Assembly: GCA_000277545.1 (NCBI GenBank)
Contig: AKXM01000031.1
Coordinates: 62,001-126,000, forward strand
From: Enterobacter sp. Ag1
GTDB lineage: Bacteria; Pseudomonadota; Gammaproteobacteria; Enterobacterales; Enterobacteriaceae
DNA: 64,000 bases
Reading direction: 5' to 3'
Position numbers and translations under genes: made by a program. The first letter of the stretch is position 1; the number at the start of each line of letters is the position of its first letter. The notes beneath the pieces are model-generated. The model worked only from the letters and a program-made list of their open reading frames with translations, was not told the DNA's origin and searched no databases. Below are positions 51,559-59,649 of the stretch, one piece after another.

Positions 51559-52188
51559 TTATGCTGTCTGCCCTCTTAAGTACCCAAAAAGCAACTGAAC
51601 CAATTCCCGCTTCAGCGCCGATGAACCGGTCAATCCGCGCAAGGCCGCCTGATGCACAATCCCTTCAATAGCAGCGGATAATGTCCACGCCGCTGTCTGA
51701 ATATCATCGGCATTCCGTCGCGCCCCATACCGGGAAACAAGGGCGAGGTAGTACTCGTTATACTTTTTTTCAAATTCGGCGTGAGCCGAAATAGCCTCGT
51801 CGCTCCGGGGAGCTTCTTCCATCAGGGCCCGATGTAGAGCGGGATGTGCCCCATGTACCGACAGCATGCCTTCGATCAGCAGGTTGAAGCTCTGGTTCAC
51901 ATCCTCGGTATTTTCACTGGCAGCCTGCAGGACGTTGATAACATCGCTGAAATGCTTCTTTCTAATGGCCTCTACGAGTACAAGCTTGTTGGGAAAGTAT
52001 TGGTAAAGCGACCCGATGCTGACACCCGCAAACTCGGCCACTTCATTGGTGGTGAAGTATCGCCAGCCTTTTTCACCTAAAACCTGAGTCGCAGCCTCGA
52101 CGATCGCGCTCACTGTCGCCTGAGAACGCTTCTGCTTTGGGAGCTTCCGCATCCCGTTATCGCACGGCTGAATGCGAGTAGACATCAC
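51559..52188 (-). CDS. TetR-family transcriptional repressor
   Basis: This 209-residue protein has an N-terminal TetR helix-turn-helix (EAATQVLGEKGWRYFTTNEV, then SIGSLYQYFPNKLVLVEAI) and a helical C-terminal ligand domain. It is divergent from the quinone oxidoreductase-like gene (57-bp gap), with a palindrome AATGTGA-N9-TCACATT between them. Effector unknown, probably an electrophilic or aromatic compound given its neighbour. Confidence 0.9.
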   Translation of the reverse strand: MMSTRIQPCDNGMRKLPKQKRSQATVSAIVEAATQVLGEKGWRYFTTNEVAEFAGVSIGSLYQYFPNKLVLVEAIRKKHFSDVINVLQAASENTEDVNQSFNLLIEGMLSVHGAHPALHRALMEEAPRSDEAISAHAEFEKKYNEYYLALVSRYGARRNADDIQTAAWTLSAAIEGIVHQAALRGLTGSSALKRELVQLLFGYLRGQTA

Positions 52189-52204
52189 TGTGCCTCCAAC
52201 TCAA

Positions 52205-52227
52205 AATGTGAACTCCAGGCTCACATT
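52205..52227. promoter_or_regulatory. TetR operator (palindrome)
   Basis: Inverted half-sites AATGTGA (52205-52211) and TCACATT (52221-52227), 7 of 7 bp matching, sit in the 57-bp divergent gap. A partial copy, GTGAACTCCGGCTCA, lies at 52270-52284 in the 5' coding part of the right-hand gene. Confidence 0.75.
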
Positions 52228-52244
52228 ATACAAGGATTGGTCAG

Positions 52245-53276
52245 GTGCATCCTCTGCCAGCCACAAGCCGTGAACTCCGGCTCAAGGTCAGACCCACCAG
52301 CCGCCCAAAGGTTTCTGACTTTGAGATAGTCGAAGTGGCTTTACCCGTTGCACAAAACGATGAGGTTCTGGTCAGGAACCGTTATTCGCGCGTCTCCGCC
52401 TCGCTGCGCATGATGATCAGCGAGGGCGCCGAAGCCATCCCTGGCGTACCGTTTCCGGCGCTGAAGCCGGGCGACACTCTGGCGGAGGAAACGCTCGGCG
52501 AGGTCCTTTCTTCTCCCCCGGGGAGTGAACTCAGGCCGGGCGATCGGGTTCGGCATTTCATGGGCTGGCGCGAGTATGCCGCCGTCCCGCTCGCGGAGTG
52601 CGTCCGTGTTGATAGCCGAGTTTATCCGGACGTCGCGAGCCTTTCGCATGGCTCGACGGCTTATGCGGCATTGACGCGAGGCGTTGAAATCAGGCCCGGT
52701 GATATCGTCCTTATCACCAGCGCGGCCGGCGCAATAGGCTCTATGGCCGGGCAGATCGCCCGACAGCTTGGCGCTGGACGAGTGATTGGCAGCACAAGCT
52801 CCAGGCAAAAAGCCGAACGGCTTGTTAAGGAATTAGGTTACGACGCGGCGGTGATTCGGGGCCGCGGCAGCGACGTGGCACAGCTGCGTGAAGTCGCTCC
52901 GGAAGGCATTGATGTCGTGCTCGATTGCGTAGGCGGGGAACAACTGCAGTCAGCCATCGTGGCTGCACGCCCAGGTGCCCGAATTGCGATCGTCGGGGCT
53001 CTGTCGGGCCAGCTCGCTGATGCAGGAACGGGACGGGAAGCCCCCGTCGAGCTCGATTCAGTCCAGATCCTCCTGAAAAAGATCACGATACGCGGATACA
53101 GCGCTGACGACGACCCGGATGCTCACGCGGAATGGGATACGAGATTTGCAGAATGGCTTCAAACAGGGGATATCGTGTTTCCACATGTCATCGTCAATGG
53201 GATAGAGCGGGCGCCAGAGGCCATTCAGGCTATTGCGGAGGGCAGATACTTCGGCACCGTGTTTGTCGAGTTTTAG
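52245..53276 (+). CDS. MDR-family NADPH-dependent oxidoreductase
   Basis: This 343-residue zinc-free medium-chain dehydrogenase/reductase resembles the curcumin/leukotriene B4 dehydrogenase (PTGR) group: it has the Rossmann motif ITSAAGAIGSMAG near residue 165 and an NADPH-binding Arg/Lys region. Such enzymes reduce alpha,beta-unsaturated ketones and quinones. The GTG at 52245 is the start, as no better in-frame ATG exists upstream; AAGGA is 9-13 bp upstream. TetR-controlled. Confidence 0.85.
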   Translation: MHPLPATSRELRLKVRPTSRPKVSDFEIVEVALPVAQNDEVLVRNRYSRVSASLRMMISEGAEAIPGVPFPALKPGDTLAEETLGEVLSSPPGSELRPGDRVRHFMGWREYAAVPLAECVRVDSRVYPDVASLSHGSTAYAALTRGVEIRPGDIVLITSAAGAIGSMAGQIARQLGAGRVIGSTSSRQKAERLVKELGYDAAVIRGRGSDVAQLREVAPEGIDVVLDCVGGEQLQSAIVAARPGARIAIVGALSGQLADAGTGREAPVELDSVQILLKKITIRGYSADDDPDAHAEWDTRFAEWLQTGDIVFPHVIVNGIERAPEAIQAIAEGRYFGTVFVEF

Positions 53277-53489
53277 GGCTTGTCATCATGTTGCCGTAAG
53301 CATACCTGCCTGGATGCCACGTGCTATTTAAGCTTTGTGGTTTTTCAGCCCTGCAGGTACGCTTCACTGCCAGATTCTTCAAAAATTATGAGAGCGCGGG
53401 CGGTTGTATTCCACCAGCCCTTGCTCTGTCAGGCTTCACCGGCTGGCTGACTAAAGCGTCGATGTTCGCCGTCTCGCGCCCTTCTGCCG
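53277..53489. other. Intergenic region between MDR and trpS2 genes
   Basis: 213 bp of convergent flank. No gene is seen; the short open frame across it has no recognisable product. Confidence 0.4.
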
Positions 53490-54509
53490 TTAAAATAGCA
53501 CCGGCAGCCCCAGCGCACGTTTCACTTCGTCCGCCGTTTGCTGCGTCAGCGCTCGCGCTTTCTCACTCCCGGCTTTCAACACCTCTTGCAAATAAGGCTT
53601 ATCTTCGATAAAGCGATTTCGCCGCTCTCTGATCGGCGCCAGCAGGTTTTGCAGACAGGTTTCCAGCTCGTTTTTACACTGCCGATCCCCCAGCCCACCG
53701 CGCTGATAGTGCTCTTTCATCGCCTCAACGTTCTCTTTGTCTTCATGGAAAGCATCCAGATAGGTAAACACCACATTGCCTTCAATTTTTCCCGGATCGT
53801 TGACGCGCAGATGATCCGGGTCGGTAAACATGGCGCTCACGGCCTGATGAATCTGCTGTTCGCTGGCGGAAAGGGTGAGCGTATTGCCCAGGGATTTTGA
53901 CATCTTAGCGTTACCGTCAATGCCCGGCAGACGGCTGACCGGGCTGAGCAACGCTTTGCAGGGGGTTAATATCGGCGTCGGCGTCAGGCTATTCATCTTG
54001 TGCACAATTTCATTGGCCTGTTCGATCATCGGCAGCTGATCGTCCCCCACCGGCACCAGGCTGGCTTTAAATGCGGTAATATCCGCGGCCTGGCTTATCG
54101 GATAGACAAGAAAACCAGAAGGCAAAGAGCGAGCAAACCCCTTCTGGGCTATCTCGCTTTTTACCGTCGGGTTTCTTTCCAGCCGGGCGACGGTCACGAT
54201 GTTCATATACAACATGGTGAGTTCGGCCAGCGCTGGCAGAGAGGATTGCAGGCAGATTGTGGTTTTCTGCGGATCAATGCCAACCGCCAGGTAGTCCGCC
54301 ATCACCTGCAGAATGTTTTCGGCGACTTTCTCCGGGCGGCTGCCGTTGTCGGTTAGCCCCTGAAGGTCGGCGACCAAAATGTGCTGCTGGTGCTCATCCT
54401 GAAGCTGAACGCGTTTACGCAGTGAGCCGACGTAGTGCCCAAGGTGAAGCTGGCCGGTTGGACGGTCGCCGGTAAGAATGGTTTGCTGTAAAGCGTGTGA
54501 ACTGCTCAT
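53490..54509 (-). CDS. Second tryptophanyl-tRNA synthetase, TrpS2 type
   Basis: This 339-residue class I synthetase has the HIGH equivalent TGDRPTGQLHLGH (residues 11-23) and KMSKS as NAKMSKSLGN. It charges tRNA-Trp. It differs from the housekeeping enterobacterial TrpS and is of the shorter paralog class (TrpS2) that often tolerates indolmycin or other TrpRS inhibitors. ATG 54509 (MSSSHAL) has CAGGAGG. Upstream on the same strand is a full Trp attenuator (leader peptide plus alternative hairpins). A housekeeping trpS is not in this window. Confidence 0.9.
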   Translation of the reverse strand: MSSSHALQQTILTGDRPTGQLHLGHYVGSLRKRVQLQDEHQQHILVADLQGLTDNGSRPEKVAENILQVMADYLAVGIDPQKTTICLQSSLPALAELTMLYMNIVTVARLERNPTVKSEIAQKGFARSLPSGFLVYPISQAADITAFKASLVPVGDDQLPMIEQANEIVHKMNSLTPTPILTPCKALLSPVSRLPGIDGNAKMSKSLGNTLTLSASEQQIHQAVSAMFTDPDHLRVNDPGKIEGNVVFTYLDAFHEDKENVEAMKEHYQRGGLGDRQCKNELETCLQNLLAPIRERRNRFIEDKPYLQEVLKAGSEKARALTQQTADEVKRALGLPVLF

Positions 54510-54551
54510 AACTGCCTCCTGAGGCTGATAAATCTTGCCGGAGGGCGAACA

Positions 54552-54584
54552 GTTAAACGAAATAGCCGCCTTCCGGCGGCTATT
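54552..54584 (-). terminator. Attenuator terminator (3:4 hairpin) of trpS2 leader
   Basis: In the RNA: AAUAGCCGCC, loop GGAA, GGCGGCUAUU (54561-54584), perfect over 10 bp, followed by UCGUUU. Its 5' half (GCCGCC, 54575-54580) is also complementary to GGCGGC just after the leader stop codon. Confidence 0.85.
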
Positions 54585-54632
54585 AGAAAAGGGTGAACGA
54601 ATTCCTGCCGCCTCTAAAGAGACAGCCACCAG
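54561..54632 (-). promoter_or_regulatory. trpS2 Trp attenuator (alternative RNA pairing)
   Basis: Region 1:2 pairs GCUGUCUC with GAGGCGGC (8 pairs, two G-U, loop UUUA; 54606-54625) and lies right after the tandem Trp codons. Region 2:3 pairs GGCGGC (54607-54612) with GCCGCC (54575-54580). Region 3:4 is the terminator. A ribosome stalled at UGG-UGG masks region 1, freeing region 2 to form the antiterminator. With charged tRNA-Trp it reaches the UAG, covering region 2, and the terminator forms. This predicts induction when tRNA-Trp charging falls. Confidence 0.82.
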
Positions 54633-54667
54633 CGGATAACGATAAGTGCGGTGTGATTTATGTTCAT
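54614..54667 (-). CDS. Leader peptide of trpS2 (two Trp codons)
   Basis: 17-codon ORF MNINHTALIVIRWWLSL, ATG 54665-54667 to TAG 54614-54616. Two adjacent TGG codons (54626-54631) stand six codons before the end, and Trp is otherwise rare (about 1% of residues in proteins). No other feature accounts for it. Shine-Dalgarno GGGTAG is 5-10 nt upstream. It is the sensor of the attenuator described here. Confidence 0.82.
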   Translation of the reverse strand: MNINHTALIVIRWWLSL

Positions 54668-54785
54668 TCGGCTACCCTATCACATTTCGCGATGGTTTCC
54701 GTAGCGGGATTTAAAAGTTTATAATTTCCCCATCGTTCGCAAGATGCCCTCGCGACGAACAGATAAAAAGGAAAGTTGGGAATCT

Positions 54786-55457
54786 ATGGTTGTTATGAAT
54801 GATCCTTCGCCAGGCGTCCTGTCGGTTTTTGATTTTGACGGCACGCTGACCCATAGCGATAGCTTTGTCCCGTTCCTGCGGTTTGCCTTTGGGCGCAAAA
54901 CCTTCGCGCGCAAGATGATGCGTATGGTCATTCCGACGCTCAAATGCCTGCGCCGGAAACTGACCCGCGATGAATTAAAAGAAATCCTGATTTCAACCTT
55001 CTTAACCGGCGTGAATGAGCAGTGGGTTAAGGATAAAGCCGAAGTGTATTGCGCGAAAAACTTCGAAAAAATGATGCGCCCGCGTGGGCTGATGGCGGTT
55101 GCCGCTGAGCTGCGTTCTGGCGCTGAAGTTACGCTGTGCTCTGCGTCTCCGGCCATCGTGCTGCTGCCGTTCGCCGAACGTCTGGGCGTGAAGCTCATCG
55201 GCACTCAGCTTGAAGTGGTGGACGGCGTGTTAACCGGCCGCATTAACGGCCATAACTGCCGCTGCGATCAAAAGATTCAGCGTCTGGAACAGATTTATGG
55301 CCCGCTTAACCAGCTGCACTTGCGCGCCTGGGGGGATTCAAGAGGGGATTATGAGCTGCTGACCGCAGCCAGGGATTACCACTGGCGCCACTTCCACCGC
55401 GCCAAATCTCGTCGTCGCTCACCTATCGAAAGATTACGCCTCGACAAACATCTCTGA
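54786..55457 (+). CDS. HAD-IB family phosphatase
   Basis: This 223-residue HAD hydrolase has motif I FDFDGTLT (Asp16, Asp18) and SASPAIVL as motif II, with RAWGDSRGDYELL as the motif IV region. The IB subgroup includes phosphoserine phosphatase and phosphatidylglycerophosphatase-like enzymes. Substrate unknown. I start at ATG 54786 (MVVMND); an in-frame ATG at 54744 lies closer to the divergent leader promoter. It is divergent from trpS2. Confidence 0.8.
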   Translation: MVVMNDPSPGVLSVFDFDGTLTHSDSFVPFLRFAFGRKTFARKMMRMVIPTLKCLRRKLTRDELKEILISTFLTGVNEQWVKDKAEVYCAKNFEKMMRPRGLMAVAAELRSGAEVTLCSASPAIVLLPFAERLGVKLIGTQLEVVDGVLTGRINGHNCRCDQKIQRLEQIYGPLNQLHLRAWGDSRGDYELLTAARDYHWRHFHRAKSRRRSPIERLRLDKHL

Positions 55458-55467
55458 GTCTCGTCAT

Positions 55468-55500
55468 CAGGACGCCCTCGCCCGAAGGCGTCCTTCATCC
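55468..55500 (+). terminator. Hairpin between convergent HAD and TerC genes
   Basis: Stem GGACGCC/GGCGTCC (55470-55476, 55487-55493), loop CTCGCCCGAA, then TTCATCCTGTT. A moderate terminator for the plus strand. Confidence 0.65.
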
Positions 55501-55503
55501 TGT

Positions 55504-56544
55504 TCAGTTCTTACTGTCGCTTGATTCCGCTTTCGCCGGGAACATCACGCTGAGGATGATGCCCACTGCCAGCACGCCCAACACAACGTACAGGCTGGCG
55601 GTGGCCGAGATGCTGTACCCGTGGTGCCAGATATGTTCGCTGGCGTTAAGCCCGAGCTTAACGGCGATAAAGAACAGCAGCACCACCACCGCTTTTTCCA
55701 GGTGAACGAGATACTGTTTTAACGCTTCCAGCACAAAATACAGGGTACGCAAGCCAAGTATCGCAAACATCATTGCGCTGTAGACGATCAGCGGTTCACG
55801 GCTGACGGCAATAATGGCCGGGACAGAATCAAAAGCGAACATCACGTCAGACAGTTCAACCACCGCCACGCAAAGCATCAGCGGCGTAGCATACAGCGTG
55901 GCTTTTTTTACTCGCCCAACGGTGATGGCCTGGTTTTCTGGCTTCGCCAGCTCGTGGTCAACCTCAGCCTGGTTAAGCAGGAATTTGCGCCCGGCAAGCT
56001 TTGGCCAAAGAGGGAAAAAGCGTTTTACCAGCCGATAAGCCAGATGCTGAGAGTAGTCCTCAACTTCGTCCTCTCCATCGTTGCCTTTGAGCATCATCAC
56101 CGCCGTCCACGCCACAATCAGCGCAAACACGATTTCAACATAAGGTCCCAGCGACAACAGCCCGGTGCCGATGGCCACAAAAATGCCTCTGAAAACAATC
56201 GCGCCGATAACGCCCCAGTACAACACGCGGTGCCGGTAGCGATCCGGAATGCCGAACCAGGCAAAAATCGCCATCATCACAAACAGGTTATCGACGGAAA
56301 GCACCTTCTCAAGCGCGTAGCCGGTGACAAACAGGCTGGCGACTTCTGCGCCGTGATGAAGATATAAAAAACCGGCAAAAAGCATTGCCACTGCAACCCA
56401 GAACACCGACCACAATGCGGCACTTTTCAGCGAGATGGGCTCGTCTTTGCGGTGCATAAAGAGGTCGATAAAAATGGCACCCACCGAAAGCGCAAGAAAT
56501 ACCGCTACCGTTTCGGTCGGGAAGCCAATATGTGTAGATATCAT
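55504..56544 (-). CDS. TerC-family membrane protein
   Basis: This 346-residue protein has about nine helices and the TerC motifs EKVLSVDNLFV and FAFDSVPAI with conserved acidic residues. It resembles E. coli Alx, a probable manganese exporter, and tellurite-resistance TerC. A structured 5' leader (56549-56613) places the ribosome site in a stem. Monocistronic; metal export or exoenzyme-linked metalation is the best guess. Confidence 0.9.
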   Translation of the reverse strand: MISTHIGFPTETVAVFLALSVGAIFIDLFMHRKDEPISLKSAALWSVFWVAVAMLFAGFLYLHHGAEVASLFVTGYALEKVLSVDNLFVMMAIFAWFGIPDRYRHRVLYWGVIGAIVFRGIFVAIGTGLLSLGPYVEIVFALIVAWTAVMMLKGNDGEDEVEDYSQHLAYRLVKRFFPLWPKLAGRKFLLNQAEVDHELAKPENQAITVGRVKKATLYATPLMLCVAVVELSDVMFAFDSVPAIIAVSREPLIVYSAMMFAILGLRTLYFVLEALKQYLVHLEKAVVVLLFFIAVKLGLNASEHIWHHGYSISATASLYVVLGVLAVGIILSVMFPAKAESSDSKN

Positions 56545-56548
56545 GTTT

Positions 56549-56613
56549 TATCCTTCAGGAATGACGGAGGCAGCTTCGGGGGATCCGAGTGCCGCCTCAC
56601 TCCATTCAGGATA
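56549..56613 (-). promoter_or_regulatory. 5' leader hairpin masking the terC ribosome site
   Basis: On the minus strand the transcript has nested stems: TATCCT (56608-56613) with AGGATA (56549-56554), GAATG with CATTC, GAGGCGGC with GCTGCCTC (one G-U) and an inner TCGG/CCGA. AGGATA is the Shine-Dalgarno sequence (5 nt before ATG 56544). No similarity to the yybP-ykoY manganese riboswitch consensus was seen. Candidate cis-regulatory RNA or thermometer. Confidence 0.62.
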
Positions 56614-56673
56614 AGACCTTCAGGCAAAAATGGTATATTTTTTCTGACATTGGCGCATAAACCGACGCCTGCA

Positions 56674-57444
56674 TTAAATTGCTCGCGCATCCCCCGCGTA
56701 CTGCGCTACCGCCTGTTGTAACCTCGCCGTCTGGCTGTCATTGGCCGGGCTTATCATCGCGTAGTTATAGCGGCGATCGCTCCAGTACTGCGCGGTCAGG
56801 TTATCGGCCTGTCGCTCCCCTTTCCCCAGCGTAAACATGCCGGAGGGCCGGATATAATACGCCACGCGCGTGCCCTGAGCGTCCCGGTAGACCACCAGCG
56901 CCGCCGGCCCCTGCTCGGTTACCATTAAACGCCCGCCCACCAGCGTAAAACCGTAATTATCGAGGTCTGGTGCCAGCGCCCCGTTAATAAAGTAGCGACT
57001 CATCCAGTTATTCACCTCCGCGCGATCGCTGGCCACAACGTCCAGCGCTTTCACGCTGCCACTGTTCACCAGACGATAGGCCTGCACGGCATCTTCCATC
57101 GGCAGAATTTGCCGCAGAACTTCGCTGGCATGCAGCTGCCACCCGGCCACGCCGCCCATGCCGACGGAGAACAGCAGGCTAAAAGCAACGGCTAACCGCC
57201 ACCGGCGAGTGCGCTGGATTTGCTGCCGCGCCCGCTGTACTTCCGAAGCAGGGGCAGAAACCTGTGGCACAAATTCGTCCAGCGAAAGACGTAAACGCCG
57301 GGCATCGGCCTGCCATTTTTTGACCTGTGCGGCCTGCTCGGGGTGCTGCTGCAAATAGTGCTCAACCCACTTTTTGCGCTCGTCATCCAGCTGCCCGTCA
57401 ACCCAGGCATGGAGATCCTGTTCGTCAGGTATGCGCGATTTCAT
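56674..57444 (-). CDS. Anti-sigma factor, transmembrane
   Basis: This 256-residue protein has an N-terminal cytoplasmic anti-sigma region (residues 1-70, DEQDLHAWVDGQLDDER), one membrane helix (about 83-105, LAVAFSLLFSVGMGGVAGWQ) and a periplasmic C-terminal domain. The CxxC zinc-binding residues of ZAS-type anti-sigma factors are absent, so it is a non-zinc type. The gene overlaps the sigma gene by 4 bp (57441-57444). It likely holds the ECF sigma factor until a periplasmic or redox signal. Confidence 0.85.
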   Translation of the reverse strand: MKSRIPDEQDLHAWVDGQLDDERKKWVEHYLQQHPEQAAQVKKWQADARRLRLSLDEFVPQVSAPASEVQRARQQIQRTRRWRLAVAFSLLFSVGMGGVAGWQLHASEVLRQILPMEDAVQAYRLVNSGSVKALDVVASDRAEVNNWMSRYFINGALAPDLDNYGFTLVGGRLMVTEQGPAALVVYRDAQGTRVAYYIRPSGMFTLGKGERQADNLTAQYWSDRRYNYAMISPANDSQTARLQQAVAQYAGDARAI

Positions 57445-57953
57445 TTTAATCTCCTTAACGCCGGGGTGGATGGCGTGCCTTCATCCCATTTTTGCAGCTG
57501 TTTTCTGGCTCGGGACAAACGCGACATCACGGTTCCCAACGGAATATCCAGCGACTCAGCCGCCTCTTTATAGCTCAAACCTTCTACGCTGATGAGCAGC
57601 AGTAATGCGCGCTGCTCCACGGGAAGCTGGCTGAACATCGCCAGCATATCGTCGTTGATCAGCATCTCCTCCGTTGACGCGGCCACCGGGTGTTCATCGC
57701 CGGTAAACAGCGACAAAATACGCTGATAGCGTCTTTTTCGCCGCTCGCCGTCAATGAATTGCCGGTAGAGAATAGAGAACAGCCAGCTGCGAAGGCTTTC
57801 CCTTGCCGCCAGATTCCTCTCGCGGGTAAATGCTTTCTCAAGGCAGGACTGCACCAAATCCTCCGCGGCATGAGGATTGCGCGTGAGCCATAGGGCGAAA
57901 CGCTGCAGATGCGGCAGCATTTCCCGTACTTCCTGTTCGCTCAGTTTTGACAT
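57441..57953 (-). CDS. ECF sigma factor
   Basis: This 170-residue sigma-70 family protein of the ECF class has region 2 (LPHLQRFALWLTRNPHAAED to RSWLFSILYRQFIDGERR) and region 4 (LPVEQRALLLLISVEGLSYK, PLGTVMSRLSRARKQL). It is co-transcribed with its anti-sigma factor and preceded by cytochrome b561 and catalase-like genes. A candidate ECF promoter (GGAAT-N16-CGTC) stands before the first gene. Not the E. coli RpoE or FecI. Confidence 0.92.
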   Translation of the reverse strand: MSKLSEQEVREMLPHLQRFALWLTRNPHAAEDLVQSCLEKAFTRERNLAARESLRSWLFSILYRQFIDGERRKRRYQRILSLFTGDEHPVAASTEEMLINDDMLAMFSQLPVEQRALLLLISVEGLSYKEAAESLDIPLGTVMSRLSRARKQLQKWDEGTPSTPALRRLK

Positions 57954-57973
57954 GATTTACTCCACTGGCGATG

Positions 57974-58516
57974 TTAGCCCCGGCCTTTGTAGCCCGTCAT
58001 ACTGCTGAACACGCCATCACGCAATAGCAGCGCATGAAATAATGCGGCAGTCAGATGCAGAATTACGATGACGAACAGCAGCAGAGCAAGCCAGGTATGC
58101 AGCGGCCGAAGCACGGCATAAAGCTCAATATTTTTCGCCACCAGCGTCGGTAGCGTGATGCCAGGCCCCAGCGTCACAGGATAGCCCGCGGCAGAGAGCA
58201 TGGCCCAGCCTACCAGCGGCTGGGCTACCATCAGAAGATAGAGCAGCCAGTGGGATAAATGTGCCAGCGCTACCTGAAAACCCGGCAGATTCGCCGGGAG
58301 CGACGGCGTTTTATAACGAAGGCGGAGATAAACCCTCAGGATAACCAGCAGCAGAATGGCGACGCCAAGCGGTTTATGCAATGAGTATAAAAAAGCGTGT
58401 AATGCCGACACCGTGGACACCATCCCCACGCCGATAAACAGCATTGCCACGATCATCAGCGCCATCGCCCAGTGAACGACGCGCAGCAGAGGGTGAAAAT
58501 ACGTCACTTTGCTCAT
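57974..58516 (-). CDS. Cytochrome b561-family membrane protein
   Basis: This 180-residue protein has four helices with haem-ligand histidines (HPLLRVVHWAMAL, HKPLGVAILLL, LSHWLLYLL, PLHTWLALLLFVIVILH). It belongs to the prokaryotic cytochrome b561 family, transferring electrons from the quinol pool. It overlaps the catalase-like gene by 4 bp (ATGA). It probably supplies electrons to the periplasmic peroxidase encoded upstream. Confidence 0.9.
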   Translation of the reverse strand: MSKVTYFHPLLRVVHWAMALMIVAMLFIGVGMVSTVSALHAFLYSLHKPLGVAILLLVILRVYLRLRYKTPSLPANLPGFQVALAHLSHWLLYLLMVAQPLVGWAMLSAAGYPVTLGPGITLPTLVAKNIELYAVLRPLHTWLALLLFVIVILHLTAALFHALLLRDGVFSSMTGYKGRG

Positions 58517-59601
58517 AACCGGCCCCCTTTATTTACCTGAGCTTCTTCATGCGTGCGGCGATTGAAGGATGATGAATAAGCCGCAGAGCGCGCGCTAAGC
58601 AGCGGATCGTCTGAGCCAGAAATACCTTCCGGCAAGATCAGAGGATCGTAGTTGATGTCCCGGCAGTTGCCGTCAGCTTGATCTTGTGCGGCAGTGAGCA
58701 CCAGCGTGCCTGCGTTAAGTTTTTGGTGGCTATCGGGCCAGGCTTTTGTCGCATCGTTAATCACATCGCCCTTTTCAGCCACGCTGATAATCAAATCCCA
58801 TTTCAGCGGCCCCTGCTGCAGGCGCTGCTTGATGTCCTGCTGCAAGAACAAAGGATTCGCTTTGTCCTCCGCCGTCACCGGCACGCCGGGGGTTTGCGAC
58901 TGCATACTCCAGCGCACGCCATGAACGTCCCCAGTTTTATTGGTAAATAAGAAGGCGTTCAGGCTGTTGTAGCTGTCACTGGCCCAGCTCGACGTCGGCA
59001 CATAGCCCTTCACCCAAGCAAAAAACGGCTTTGCCTCCGGGTGAGCGCTGATAAATGCTTTCATTTTGGCTGGATCGGGTTTGCCCGTTTTAGGATCGGG
59101 AATACCCGCCATTTGCTGATCGTAGAAGCCCTGCGGCGTTGCGACACTAAAGAACGGCAGCGCGTTCATCCCGGTACGCCACTCCTGGCCATCACGGGTG
59201 ATAAACTGCAGCGCCATACTGCGCACTGGCACCGCACCATCGGGCGCGTTGGGGTTACCGCCAGCAATTGCCAGGCGGCCAATGACCGGCGTATTGCCCG
59301 GCAGGAACACCGTTGCTTTCGACAGCGCGCTGGCGCTACCGTTGGAGTCAAAATATCCCACCACACAGACCCCTTTGGCATGATTGCGGCGGTAGCCGGG
59401 GTGCTCTCCTCCCGTTTTTTCCAGCGCATTAACCAGCTTGTCGGGGGATAAACGCCCCGGCGTCAGGGCCCCCCACGCCCAGGCCAACAGCAGGCAGAGG
59501 GCTAACGGAATGGCGACTATCACGGTGCCACGCAGTAAAAATTGCTGCGGGTAGCGTAAATTTTTAAACATCGCGCAGAAAGACGGACGAGGTTCTCGCA
59601 T
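58513..59601 (-). CDS. Catalase-related peroxidase (SrpA-like)
   Basis: This 362-residue haem protein has an N-terminal membrane or signal helix (about residues 25-45) and a catalase core. The distal His is in RNHAKGVCVVGYFDSN, and the proximal Tyr is in ARSAAYSSSF near the C-terminus. It is of the mini-catalase/SrpA family and likely reduces peroxides in the periplasm. First gene of a four-gene operon. The start could be ATG 59601 or 59571; neither has a clear ribosome site. Confidence 0.86.
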   Translation of the reverse strand: MREPRPSFCAMFKNLRYPQQFLLRGTVIVAIPLALCLLLAWAWGALTPGRLSPDKLVNALEKTGGEHPGYRRNHAKGVCVVGYFDSNGSASALSKATVFLPGNTPVIGRLAIAGGNPNAPDGAVPVRSMALQFITRDGQEWRTGMNALPFFSVATPQGFYDQQMAGIPDPKTGKPDPAKMKAFISAHPEAKPFFAWVKGYVPTSSWASDSYNSLNAFLFTNKTGDVHGVRWSMQSQTPGVPVTAEDKANPLFLQQDIKQRLQQGPLKWDLIISVAEKGDVINDATKAWPDSHQKLNAGTLVLTAAQDQADGNCRDINYDPLILPEGISGSDDPLLSARSAAYSSSFNRRTHEEAQVNKGGRL

Positions 59602-59649
59602 AGGATCGGCTCACAATAATGAAACGGTATTGGGTTTTGGAGCACATAG

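Noticed and set aside
56549-56613. yybP-ykoY manganese riboswitch upstream of the TerC gene
   Set aside because: The conserved loop and stem sequences of that class were not found; only a long hairpin is seen.
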